From Pseudobutyrivibrio sp. 49 (GTDB taxonomy: Bacteria; Bacillota; Clostridia; Lachnospirales; Lachnospiraceae): a DNA stretch of 64,000 nt. The number at the start of each line of letters is the position of its first letter. The stretch's first letter is position 1. Below the pieces are notes generated by a model. That model was not told the DNA's origin. It saw only the letters and a list, made by a program, of their open reading frames with translations, and searched no databases. The DNA is taken from NCBI RefSeq assembly GCF_900100545.1, contig NZ_FNDP01000002.1:150064-214063 (forward strand), given 5' to 3'. Below are positions 46,636-54,611 of the stretch, piece after piece. A program made the position numbers and the translations under genes.

Positions 46636-47832
46636 TTACCTCATGTATTCGTCAATCTCATCCATCAGCTTCTTCTTCTCGAAGTGCTCTTTATTATAGG
46701 CATATGCATTCTCGCCCATTTCCTGCAGGTATTTCTCTGGAAGGCTCCTCATTCGGATGATATTTTTTGCCAAGGCTTCGGCATCTCCGATATCTGAGCA
46801 AAGTCCACACTCAGCCTCGTTGATTACGCGCACTGTCTCACCTTTGGCTGAGGCAATGATAGGCATTGCGCAGGCCATGTAGGACTGAAGCTTTGCAGGA
46901 ATAGTCTTTGCAAAAAGATCGTCATCTGCAAAGGAAAGGAAAGCAGCATCTCCTGTTGCGAGGATGTCTGACACCTCTGTAGCCTTTACACGGCCTGTGA
47001 ATTCGAATAAATCCCATACACCTGCTTTTGTAATGCTGTCCTCAAATGTATGACGTGCTCTTCCATCTCCTACGATGGTAAAGCGAATATCCTTTATGCC
47101 TTCCTTTCTGATAATGGCGGCTGCCTCAGGAAGAATCTCAAGTCCCTGAGCCTGTCCAATGTTTCCTGTAAAGACTACATTGAAGCCCTTGTGAGCCTTC
47201 TTCTCCTTTGGCTCGTAAAATTCCTCAGCATACTGAGGCCAGAAGCTGACCTTGTCATGCTCTGCAGGATCTACGTATTTGCGAATCGCTTCTACAAAGC
47301 TAGGGCTGGTACCCCAGATATGTGTACAACCCTTGTAAATCTTTCTAACCATTCTCTCTATTGGCTTAATTACGATAGGGCTGTGGATTCCTGTAATCAT
47401 CTCCACGTTCTCAGGCCACAAGTCCTGAACATACAAGTAGCATGGCACCTTATGCTTCTTTGCATATGCCACGCCTACCTTGCACTGATTCATAGGTGAG
47501 GTCTCCAGCATGAACACCTCATCCGCTTTTATATTTGTAAATAAATTCCAAAAGAAACCAAAGAATGGGAAGCTGAAATAATTCAGCACGAGACCAAATT
47601 TGTTCTTGCCTCTAGGTATCTCAGGGATGCGGATTACATCCACCCCATTGATTGTCTCTCTTCTCTTTTTGAATAATCCATAACCAGGATATACCTTACC
47701 CTCTGGGTAATTAGGTAATCCTGTCACCACTGTTACTTTATAGCCTCTCTTCACCCACTCAAAAGCAATATCGCTTATACGAAATGGCTCTGGGTAAAAG
47801 AACTGGCATACTATCAAAATATGTTTTTTCAT
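46636..47832 (-). CDS. GT4 family glycosyltransferase (WbuB-like)
   Basis: A 398-residue GT-B enzyme of the GT4/WbuB-like group. It starts HILIVCQFFYPEPFRISDIAFEWVKRGYKVTVVTGLPNYPEGKVYPGY, the usual opening of WbuB and WcaI relatives; the central motif YVQDLWPENVE and the C-terminal FTGNIGQAQGLEIL also fit. The donor site region is less conserved: FLSFADDDLFAKTIPAKLQSYMACAMPIIAS. Members transfer FucNAc-, QuiNAc- or glucuronate-type sugars to lipid-linked chains. Specificity is not readable here. It lies 3 bases before the GT2 gene. Confidence 0.87.
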   Translation of the reverse strand: MKKHILIVCQFFYPEPFRISDIAFEWVKRGYKVTVVTGLPNYPEGKVYPGYGLFKKRRETINGVDVIRIPEIPRGKNKFGLVLNYFSFPFFGFFWNLFTNIKADEVFMLETSPMNQCKVGVAYAKKHKVPCYLYVQDLWPENVEMITGIHSPIVIKPIERMVRKIYKGCTHIWGTSPSFVEAIRKYVDPAEHDKVSFWPQYAEEFYEPKEKKAHKGFNVVFTGNIGQAQGLEILPEAAAIIRKEGIKDIRFTIVGDGRARHTFEDSITKAGVWDLFEFTGRVKATEVSDILATGDAAFLSFADDDLFAKTIPAKLQSYMACAMPIIASAKGETVRVINEAECGLCSDIGDAEALAKNIIRMRSLPEKYLQEMGENAYAYNKEHFEKKKLMDEIDEYMR

Positions 47833-47857
47833 ATATTCTCTCTATTTGTATTTATTA

Positions 47858-49513
47858 CTAGAACGGAGCTGGCATTCCATCGCGTAAATGGAAGAGGTAA
47901 TATAACAGTCCGCACATTGAGAACACTAACGCAAGATTCTGTATGTAAATCAACGCTAGTGAAAGCTTGTTTTCCTTAGCATCTGTTCCAAGTATGATGC
48001 ATAAAGACATATACAGCGGAATCAGGTATCTGTATGAAATCTGAATTCTCTGGCTGTCTGTTGGTGTAAATCTAGTCATACATCCAACGAATATTGCTAA
48101 AAGGCAGATAAATAAACCCAAGCCGAAAACTACATACTGCCACTTCTTTATACGATTTCCCTTGATTAAGATGATTCCTACAATCAAAAGAATCAACATA
48201 GTCATAATGCAAGCCATTGGCACCTGCGCATTTAACATTACATGTCCCAATTCGCTACCAACAACGTGCTTAATGTTATACCAGAAATCTAATTTAATTC
48301 CATTCCATGCGAACTTAAGTGTTTCCAGCTTATGGTCCTGGAAGTACTCCCAGCTCCATACCTGTCTGCTAGGATCAACCTCTGAAACGCTATCGCTATA
48401 AGTCCAAAAAATCATCTTACGAATTCGCCAATAATACTTAACTACTACTTTTTCAAATACAACAGCCGCGCCAGCGATAATAACTGCTAAAATAGCATAT
48501 TCGTACCACTTCTTACTAAGTGCTACATCTGACCACCATTTTTTAACTGGAATGGCGAAAATCCAGATTGCAAATAACGCATAAACAGTCTTATTAGGGA
48601 TGAGCATTAATACACATCCACCAAGTATTATCAAATCCCATGCATGGAGTTTTACCTGTGGCTGGCTGTAATACAGGCACAAGGTAAGAAGTGCCAATGA
48701 GAATAAAATACTCATGTTATCGTATGAATATGAGCTGCAAAGATTTAATACTGCAGGGAATAATCCGAAGGTGAAAAACTGATGCTTTCCTACTGGAAGT
48801 AATTTCAATGCAATCCATCCAGCAATAATAAGGGACAAGGAATTCATAAATCGTCCCATAAACATTACTCCAGCAAAGCCAAAGCCTAATAATCTTGCGA
48901 TTGTGATTCCCAATCCTGAAACTAAATATCGGGAAGCCTTTGTTGGAGCGATGTGGCATTCAACATTTTCCTGCAAATCTTCCGCATGCTTAATCCATGT
49001 TCCGTTCGCAAGGACTGCATACTGATAAGGGAATGTAACATCCAGATATGGCATCATATAATAATCTTCTGCTCTCATGTAGAAGAAGGTCTCATCAGTC
49101 CAAATCATTCCATGATACTGATCAAAGCCAATGTTTTGGTCCTTCATACCCATCATGATATTAGAGCAATGATATGCACTGTAATAATGCTCCACCTCAT
49201 CAACGCCTGAAATTGGAGGCATTACAAACTGCATACAGAATGTCCAGGCAAGCGCTGTAATTACAAACAGTCTCGGATAATTCCACTTCTTATCCAGTAT
49301 CAATAATCTAAGGATATATATAGTGATAGCAAACATCACCAGGAAGATAATTCCATAATAGAAATTGGTTCGTTTTGAAGCTGCTGAATTAAAGCAATTT
49401 GCGAAATAGAAGTACACTCCAAAAATAAGTGTTGCTGCTGCAAGTACTACAGCAGCAATCTTTAATGCCTTTTCTTTATTCATTTCCGAAAAATAAGATT
49501 TTAATTTTTCCAA
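47858..49513 (-). CDS. DUF2142 membrane protein, GT-C-like
   Basis: A 551-residue polytopic membrane protein of the DUF2142 family, known from surface-polysaccharide clusters and likely a GT-C-type transferase. The family's loop motif is MPPISGVDEVEHYYSAYHCSN near residue 100 (Asp-Glu and His). About 12 helices follow. The start is TTG 49513 with AAGGGG 7 bases before it; an ATG ten codons later is a weaker alternative. It sits between the PtmE-like and GT4 genes and is the only GT-C-type protein inside the nonulosonic acid block. Confidence 0.84.
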   Translation of the reverse strand: MEKLKSYFSEMNKEKALKIAAVVLAAATLIFGVYFYFANCFNSAASKRTNFYYGIIFLVMFAITIYILRLLILDKKWNYPRLFVITALAWTFCMQFVMPPISGVDEVEHYYSAYHCSNIMMGMKDQNIGFDQYHGMIWTDETFFYMRAEDYYMMPYLDVTFPYQYAVLANGTWIKHAEDLQENVECHIAPTKASRYLVSGLGITIARLLGFGFAGVMFMGRFMNSLSLIIAGWIALKLLPVGKHQFFTFGLFPAVLNLCSSYSYDNMSILFSLALLTLCLYYSQPQVKLHAWDLIILGGCVLMLIPNKTVYALFAIWIFAIPVKKWWSDVALSKKWYEYAILAVIIAGAAVVFEKVVVKYYWRIRKMIFWTYSDSVSEVDPSRQVWSWEYFQDHKLETLKFAWNGIKLDFWYNIKHVVGSELGHVMLNAQVPMACIMTMLILLIVGIILIKGNRIKKWQYVVFGLGLFICLLAIFVGCMTRFTPTDSQRIQISYRYLIPLYMSLCIILGTDAKENKLSLALIYIQNLALVFSMCGLLYYLFHLRDGMPAPF

Positions 49514-49532
49514 AAATATTCCCCTTTTGAGA

Positions 49533-50573
49533 TTACTTTCCTCTTAGTCGATTTTCCATCTTGCTAAGCTCGTCAAGCTGGCCCATATCCATCCATGAAT
49601 TCTCGTTGATTGGATATACACCTACCTTCTTACCATCATCCTTGATGCGGTTGATGATATCTGGGAAGCCGATGAACTCGCCGTCCTTGATGTAGTCAAA
49701 TACCTCTGGCTCTACCACGTAGATGCCTGTATTTGTGAAGAAGCTAAACTCTGGCTTCTCCTTCATATCTGTAATATTTCCGTGCTCACCAAACTCTACC
49801 ACGCCGTAAGCCACCTGGAAATTTCTGAGAGAGCAAACCATAGTGATTACATTGCCCTCTTTTTTGTGATGCTCATAAATCTTTGAATAATCATCCTCAA
49901 TAAGGATATCGCAGTTTGTAAGGATAAATGTCTCATCAAGCTTTCCGCGAAGAAGAGCAAGACCGCCACCTGTTCCAAGTGGTGTGTCCTCATCTGCGTA
50001 CTCGATTGTGTATGGCTTTTCCACCTCACCAAAATATGACTTAATCATATTTTTCTTATGATTAACAATCATAATCATGCGATTGATTCCGTATTCCGCA
50101 AAGCCATCAAAAATAATCTCTGCAATAGGCTTCTCTCCTACTGGAATAAGTGGCTTTGGAAGAATACGTGTGTATGGATAAAGACGTGTGCCCTTTCCGC
50201 CTGCCATCATGACAACAGGTACTGAAAGGTCGCTCTGTCTAGTTCTCTTTCCAGCACTCCAAAAGATGGTGTCTGTAACGATGCCATTCTCATCTACAAT
50301 TGGAACGCCTTCGATATTGTGACGGCTGAGGAATTCCTTCGCTTCATCTCTATCATCCTCTTTCATGGTGCGTGGATGATAGTTTGCGATGGTGCTTACC
50401 TGATTGTTTAAATCTCCACCTGAGAGAATAAAACGGCGCACATCACCCTCTGAAAGCGCTGCGATTAATTTCATGTTTTCATCAACGATAAAAACTGTAC
50501 GTCTGGCACTTTCATCGAAGGTCTTCATAGCCTGTAAAATTGTGTCGGTCTCTTTAATAAAAACGTTTTCCAT
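49533..50573 (-). CDS. CBS-domain sugar-1-phosphate nucleotidyltransferase (PtmE-like)
   Basis: A 346-residue protein with two CBS domains (about residues 1-55 and 60-112) and a nucleotidyltransferase domain from residue 118. The latter has VMMAGGKGTRLYPYTRILPKPLIPVG, TPLGTGGGLALLRG and TNCDILIEDDYS. The same layout is found in Campylobacter PtmE, a glucosamine-1-phosphate guanylyltransferase that starts the GDP-sugar route to legionaminic acid. The gene is 2 bases after the LegB-like gene, which fits that pathway. The CBS pair may bind a nucleotide for control. Nucleotide and sugar specificity are inferred from context. Confidence 0.85.
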   Translation of the reverse strand: MENVFIKETDTILQAMKTFDESARRTVFIVDENMKLIAALSEGDVRRFILSGGDLNNQVSTIANYHPRTMKEDDRDEAKEFLSRHNIEGVPIVDENGIVTDTIFWSAGKRTRQSDLSVPVVMMAGGKGTRLYPYTRILPKPLIPVGEKPIAEIIFDGFAEYGINRMIMIVNHKKNMIKSYFGEVEKPYTIEYADEDTPLGTGGGLALLRGKLDETFILTNCDILIEDDYSKIYEHHKKEGNVITMVCSLRNFQVAYGVVEFGEHGNITDMKEKPEFSFFTNTGIYVVEPEVFDYIKDGEFIGFPDIINRIKDDGKKVGVYPINENSWMDMGQLDELSKMENRLRGK

Positions 50574-50575
50574 AA

Positions 50576-51556
50576 TTAAATGTTGTAAATATCTACCTTA
50601 TACTTATCTAAGTTGTGACGAAGGAACTCAATGGTCTCAGCAAGGCCCTGCTCGAAGGTGTACTGAGGCTTCCAGTCTGTAAGCTGAAGAATCTTCTCGT
50701 TAGAGCCAAGAAGACGATTTACCTCAGACTTCTCTGGACGAAGTCTGTCCTCATCGCAGATGATTCTTGCATTTGGATTAATCTGGCGGATAAGCTCCTC
50801 AGCGAGCTGTCCGATAGAGATTTCCTTCTGTGTAGCGATATTTATTTCCTGACCAATAGTCTTGTCGCTTTCGTACATAGCGATGAAACCATTAGCTGTA
50901 TCCTTTACATAGTTGAAATCACGTGTTGGTGTAAGACTGCCAAGCTTGATTTCTTCCTTACCTGCAAGAAGCTGTGTGATGATTGTAGGAATAACCGCAC
51001 GAGCTGACTGACGTGGTCCGAATGTGTTGAATGGACGCACGATAGTAACAGGTAAATCAAATGAACGATAGAATGACTCTGCAAGTCTGTCTGCACCAAT
51101 CTTTGTAGCAGAATATGGTGACTGTCCCTGATATGGGTGCTTCTCATCGATAGGCACGTACTGAGCTGTTCCATAAACCTCTGATGTAGATGTGACGAGA
51201 ACACGCTTTGTACCAAGGTCTCTTGCTGCCTGAAGGATATTGAGAGTTCCCTTGATGTTTGTGTCTACATAAGCATCTGGGCTGTGATATGAAAATGGAA
51301 TAGCGATAAGTGCTGCAAGGTGGAATACTGCGTCGCAGCCCTTCATAGCCTCACGAACACCGTTAGGGTCGCGGACGTCACCAGCGAATACCTCTACGTG
51401 ATCCATGATGCTCTTATCAAGTGTGTCGAGCCATCCCCAGTTATTAAATGAATTATAGTAAACGAAGGCCTTTACTTCATATCCCTTCTTAACTAACTCT
51501 TCTACTAAATGTGAACCGATGAATCCATCTGAACCTGTAACTAAAACTTTACTCAT
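50576..51556 (-). CDS. legB: NAD-dependent 4,6-dehydratase, LegB-like
   Basis: A 326-residue extended SDR that closely follows the LegB pattern: VTGSDGFIGSHLVEELVKKGY, YNSFNNWGWLD, HLAALIAIPFSYHSPDAYVDTNIKGTLN, STSEVYGTAQYVPIDEKHP, the catalytic Y148-x-x-x-K152 in PYSATK, and RPFNTFGPRQSARAVIPTII. LegB makes the 4-keto-6-deoxy intermediate from a nucleotide-GlcNAc in legionaminic acid synthesis. The aminotransferase (LegC), acetyltransferase (LegH) and 2-epimerase (LegG) of the known route are not next to it. It overlaps the KpsS-like gene by 8 bases. Confidence 0.87.
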   Translation of the reverse strand: MSKVLVTGSDGFIGSHLVEELVKKGYEVKAFVYYNSFNNWGWLDTLDKSIMDHVEVFAGDVRDPNGVREAMKGCDAVFHLAALIAIPFSYHSPDAYVDTNIKGTLNILQAARDLGTKRVLVTSTSEVYGTAQYVPIDEKHPYQGQSPYSATKIGADRLAESFYRSFDLPVTIVRPFNTFGPRQSARAVIPTIITQLLAGKEEIKLGSLTPTRDFNYVKDTANGFIAMYESDKTIGQEINIATQKEISIGQLAEELIRQINPNARIICDEDRLRPEKSEVNRLLGSNEKILQLTDWKPQYTFEQGLAETIEFLRHNLDKYKVDIYNI

Positions 51557-52976
51557 GTTTCATCTCCTTAAAATATTTATACATTGACTCTGCTACAAGA
51601 GAGATATTCTCATCCTGTAAGCGAGCCTCACTCATTACATATGTATTTCCTGGTCTTGCGCAGCTCATGTAAACTGCAAGGTACTGGATAATATCCTCAC
51701 GAGATGGCTGCTTGTAATTTGCTAACGCGCTCTCGTAATTTCCAAAGACCTCCTCAAGGTGCATAACACCAGGGGCGCCTGTGTAAACAATGTCTCCACT
51801 CATAAATACTGGATGACGAAGAAGCATAGCCTCCTGTCCTGCAGTACCTGTAAGTGTGGCAACACATTCACTCTTATCGATGAGCTTCAGTGAATCCTCC
51901 CATGGGTCGATTAAGACTACGTTTGGATACTGATAAAACTGCTCATAAAAGCTGTTTGGACGAATTCCAAGGAATGAATAATGTTCCTTTACATAAAGTA
52001 CAGTATCTGCTGGCAAAGATTTCACCAAATTATCGATGAAATACAGCTGCTTTTCGTACTTTTGTGCACATACGATTGTGGTAGCTTCCGGCTGAAGGTG
52101 AAGTGGAAAGTACACGAATTTCTTGCTGAAATCGGCCTTCTTAAAATACTTTTTAGCCTTCTGATATCTGAAGTACCATTTAATAGGGTCCATTGTAGCT
52201 TCATATGCCTTGTAATAAATATATGAGCCCTTGTCCCTTGTAAATGGATTGAAAAATCTCTGTCTTAAATAAAAGAATGGCAAGATGAAAAACTTTGCCT
52301 GCCACTTTGGCTTCTTACCTGAGAACTGCATGAACGCAGGCTTCAAATGCTTCTCTTCAAACTTTGTAAGGAAAGCCTCTGCCTCTGCTCGCTGCTCCTC
52401 TGTAACAGGAACACTTGCATAATCCTCTGGCATGTTGTAAATCTTCTCAAATGGATCATTTAAGATGTAATGATGAGTAAGATCCTTGCCGCAGGCTCTC
52501 ATAAACATCAGTGAATAATAGCCTGTGTTTGTCTTCTTACCAACAAGATAAGCTGTGTAAGTAAGAAGTGTAGCGATAACCTCATCATAGAAGAAATCCA
52601 CATGATATGTTGTAAATACGTGCTCCCAGAAAGCAAATAGACCTGCCGCTGTGTGAACACAATAATCGTAATCTCGATATATTAAAAATCTGTCTGTATA
52701 GATGTATTTCCACATTGGAGCTGCATCATACTTTTCTTCGTATTCCTTGAGCTTCTCTAAGGTGAATTCATCCCAGTGCTTATTCATAAACTCTGAGATT
52801 TCACAAACAACCACTTCGTCCTTATCAAACTTGTCGTAGATATACTTAGTCTCTTTGCTGTTGCAAGTAATAAATACGCCTTTGATATCCTTATCCTGCT
52901 CTTTTTTAAGCTTCTTATAAACTGCTGGCGAGAAGTCATCGAAGGGACGTCTTGCCATAAAACAAATAGTGTACAC
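51549..52976 (-). CDS. KpsS/KpsC-like capsule transferase
   Basis: A 475-residue soluble protein. Its second half matches the capsule polysaccharide biosynthesis family (KpsS/KpsC, Kdo-type transferases): FVYFPLHLQPEATTIVCAQKYEKQLYFIDNLVKSLPADTVLYVKEHYSFLG, then a late TLTGTAGQEAMLLRHPVFMSG. Kps enzymes use CMP-Kdo; a relative in a block that makes a CMP-nonulosonate may transfer that sugar instead. The N-terminal 230 residues are not recognised. The start is GTG with AGGAG 8 bases upstream; an ATG six codons later (MARRPFDD) is possible but breaks the first beta strand. Confidence 0.78.
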   Translation of the reverse strand: MYTICFMARRPFDDFSPAVYKKLKKEQDKDIKGVFITCNSKETKYIYDKFDKDEVVVCEISEFMNKHWDEFTLEKLKEYEEKYDAAPMWKYIYTDRFLIYRDYDYCVHTAAGLFAFWEHVFTTYHVDFFYDEVIATLLTYTAYLVGKKTNTGYYSLMFMRACGKDLTHHYILNDPFEKIYNMPEDYASVPVTEEQRAEAEAFLTKFEEKHLKPAFMQFSGKKPKWQAKFFILPFFYLRQRFFNPFTRDKGSYIYYKAYEATMDPIKWYFRYQKAKKYFKKADFSKKFVYFPLHLQPEATTIVCAQKYEKQLYFIDNLVKSLPADTVLYVKEHYSFLGIRPNSFYEQFYQYPNVVLIDPWEDSLKLIDKSECVATLTGTAGQEAMLLRHPVFMSGDIVYTGAPGVMHLEEVFGNYESALANYKQPSREDIIQYLAVYMSCARPGNTYVMSEARLQDENISLVAESMYKYFKEMKHE

Positions 52977-52987
52977 TATGTTATCTC

Positions 52988-53650
52988 CTAATCTAGACGG
53001 CTTTTAATAAGATAAAAAGCCTCCGCATAATTATAGTAAGCTGTAGCGCCTCTATAGGCAGCCAAGCCCTTTATAGCCTCTGCATTTCTAGGGAATGGAG
53101 GGGCTGTAATTTCACTTTCATATGTGTTCATGATTTCGATTTTCTTATCGATGTAATCTGTCACATCCACGAACACGTTTGGCACAAACCCGCTTTCCTG
53201 CATGGCCTGATCTGTCTCGGACAAAATCTCCATTGCAAGAACAGTCTTAAGGTATGGTGCACGGAATGACTTTGTGCAGGAATAAGCTGCCTCGAAAATC
53301 ACACGATGATCTGAGTGGACATCATGCTGATATGGGAGAAGTAAAAGCTCTGGCTTTACCTCCTCGAAGACTTCCTTAAGCATAGGAATGAATTTTCCTA
53401 AATCAATCTTGTCCACACCTGCTGGCTCAAGCTCCAGATTGTAAAAGCCATCAAAACCATAGGCTTCCTTTACCTTCTGAATCTCGGCGTTGCGCTCTGC
53501 GATTCGCTCTGGCTTGTAGCCGTACTCAGGCTTCATGTTTGTGATGTTAAGCCAGTAAATCTGATGACCTTCTGACTTCAATTTTAAAAGTGTTCCACCT
53601 GCGCCCAGAGTCTCATCATCTGGGTGTGGTGAAATAACCATTACCTTCAT
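52988..53650 (-). CDS. PIG-L/LmbE-family N-deacetylase
   Basis: A 220-residue zinc-dependent deacetylase of the PIG-L family. The metal site is complete, with HPDDETLGAGG at residues 8-18 and PYQHDVHSDHR near residue 107. These enzymes remove acetyl groups from N-acetylated sugars such as GlcNAc. The ATG follows the stop of the formyltransferase gene without a gap, and the pair is likely to act in sequence: free an amino group, then formylate it. The target could be the nonulosonic acid or a precursor. Target choice is inference. Confidence 0.88.
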   Translation of the reverse strand: MKVMVISPHPDDETLGAGGTLLKLKSEGHQIYWLNITNMKPEYGYKPERIAERNAEIQKVKEAYGFDGFYNLELEPAGVDKIDLGKFIPMLKEVFEEVKPELLLLPYQHDVHSDHRVIFEAAYSCTKSFRAPYLKTVLAMEILSETDQAMQESGFVPNVFVDVTDYIDKKIEIMNTYESEITAPPFPRNAEAIKGLAAYRGATAYYNYAEAFYLIKSRLD

Positions 53651-54538
53651 TTAGAGATAATCTCCTTCTTTTAAACTGACAGCGTCGCTGTCTAATATAT
53701 GAACGATTCCGTCGTATGCTTTGATGACGAAATCAGTCTGTGAATTCACCTTTAATACCTTACCTGGCTCAAGGTTAGAGTATTCATCTGTGAGCTCATA
53801 CTCACATTTCCAAACCTTAACCTCCTGCTCGCCCGCCATAAAATGGGCACCTACATAAGGACGTGTAAGTCCTCGAACTAAATTGTAAATGGCTCTTGGA
53901 GACATGCGCCAGTCAATCTGACCATCCATACGTCCACGCTTACGCCATGCGTTTCCAGCATTTGGATCCTGCTTTACAGGTCGAACTCTGTCCTCTGCAA
54001 ATTCCTTTGTAAAGGTAATCACCTGCTCCTTTGCAACCTCTAAAACCTTGTCATATAAATCCTGCGCGTCATCCTTCTCATCAATAAAGACCTCGCGCTG
54101 ACTGATAATATCGCCTGTATCTGCTCCCTCATCCATAATAAAAAATGTGGATGCAGTCTTCTTAAGGCCAAGGACCAATGCCCAAATAAGTGGATGTCTT
54201 CCCTTGTTACATGGAAGAGCTGCTGGGTGGAAACCTACCACACCATATTTTGGAAGGGCTAATAATTCCTTTCCAATAAGTCGTGACCAACCGAAGCAAT
54301 AAATTACTTCTGGATTAATCTTCTTTGCAAAACCTACTGTCTCTTCATCGTTAACGTTCTTAGTGCATATGCAAGGAATATTGTATTCCTTAGCCAATGG
54401 CTCAAGTGATTTAAAATCTGCATTTATTTTGGATTCTTCCATAGTGATGATTCCATCAACTACGTAGCCTTTTTCAAGCATAGCCTCCAATAATACATAT
54501 GAACTTTCAACACAACCTATAAATAATGTACGTTTCAA
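53651..54538 (-). CDS. Sugar N-formyltransferase (Fmt/ArnA-like)
   Basis: A 295-residue enzyme of the formyltransferase family that uses N10-formyl-tetrahydrofolate. The catalytic His and Asp are seen in VVGFHPAALPCNKGRHP and MDEGADTGDIIS near residues 103 and 138. The Asn two residues before the His in Fmt and ArnA is Gly here. A C-terminal domain (about 205-295) corresponds to the Fmt C-terminal barrel. The start is TTG with GAGG 6 bases upstream. It is the first gene after a strong promoter and is coupled to the PIG-L deacetylase, pointing to N-formylation of an amino sugar rather than of Met-tRNA. Confidence 0.85.
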   Translation of the reverse strand: MKRTLFIGCVESSYVLLEAMLEKGYVVDGIITMEESKINADFKSLEPLAKEYNIPCICTKNVNDEETVGFAKKINPEVIYCFGWSRLIGKELLALPKYGVVGFHPAALPCNKGRHPLIWALVLGLKKTASTFFIMDEGADTGDIISQREVFIDEKDDAQDLYDKVLEVAKEQVITFTKEFAEDRVRPVKQDPNAGNAWRKRGRMDGQIDWRMSPRAIYNLVRGLTRPYVGAHFMAGEQEVKVWKCEYELTDEYSNLEPGKVLKVNSQTDFVIKAYDGIVHILDSDAVSLKEGDYL

Positions 54539-54570
54539 TTTTGTCCTCTTTAGCCGATTTTTTGCATCAT

Positions 54571-54602
54571 ATTATAATAATTAAGAATGGTTTTCTTGTC
54601 AA
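54571..54602 (-). promoter_or_regulatory. Strong sigma-A promoter for the nonulosonic acid block
   Basis: On the minus strand a perfect TTGACA (54602-54597) is followed after 17 bases by TATTAT (54579-54574), with a perfect TATAAT three bases further on. It occupies the 73-base gap after the flippase stop codon. The expected start of transcription is about 30 bases before the TTG start codon of the formyltransferase gene. It marks a new leftward unit running to the terminator at 31.7 kb. No terminator hairpin is seen between it and the flippase gene. Confidence 0.8.
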
Positions 54603-54611
54603 TTTAGCCCA

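Noticed and set aside
47050..47499. Plus-strand open frame of 149 codons opposite a GT4 gene
   Set aside because: It lies wholly opposite a well-supported gene, has no recognisable motif, and is rich in Cys/Leu/Ser as expected of an antisense shadow. Similar frames opposite other genes (for example 33108-33491, 50615-51007, 62792-63157) were dropped for the same reason.
54539..54611. A terminator between the flippase and formyltransferase genes
   Set aside because: No stem-loop with a T run was found; the gap is filled by the promoter.
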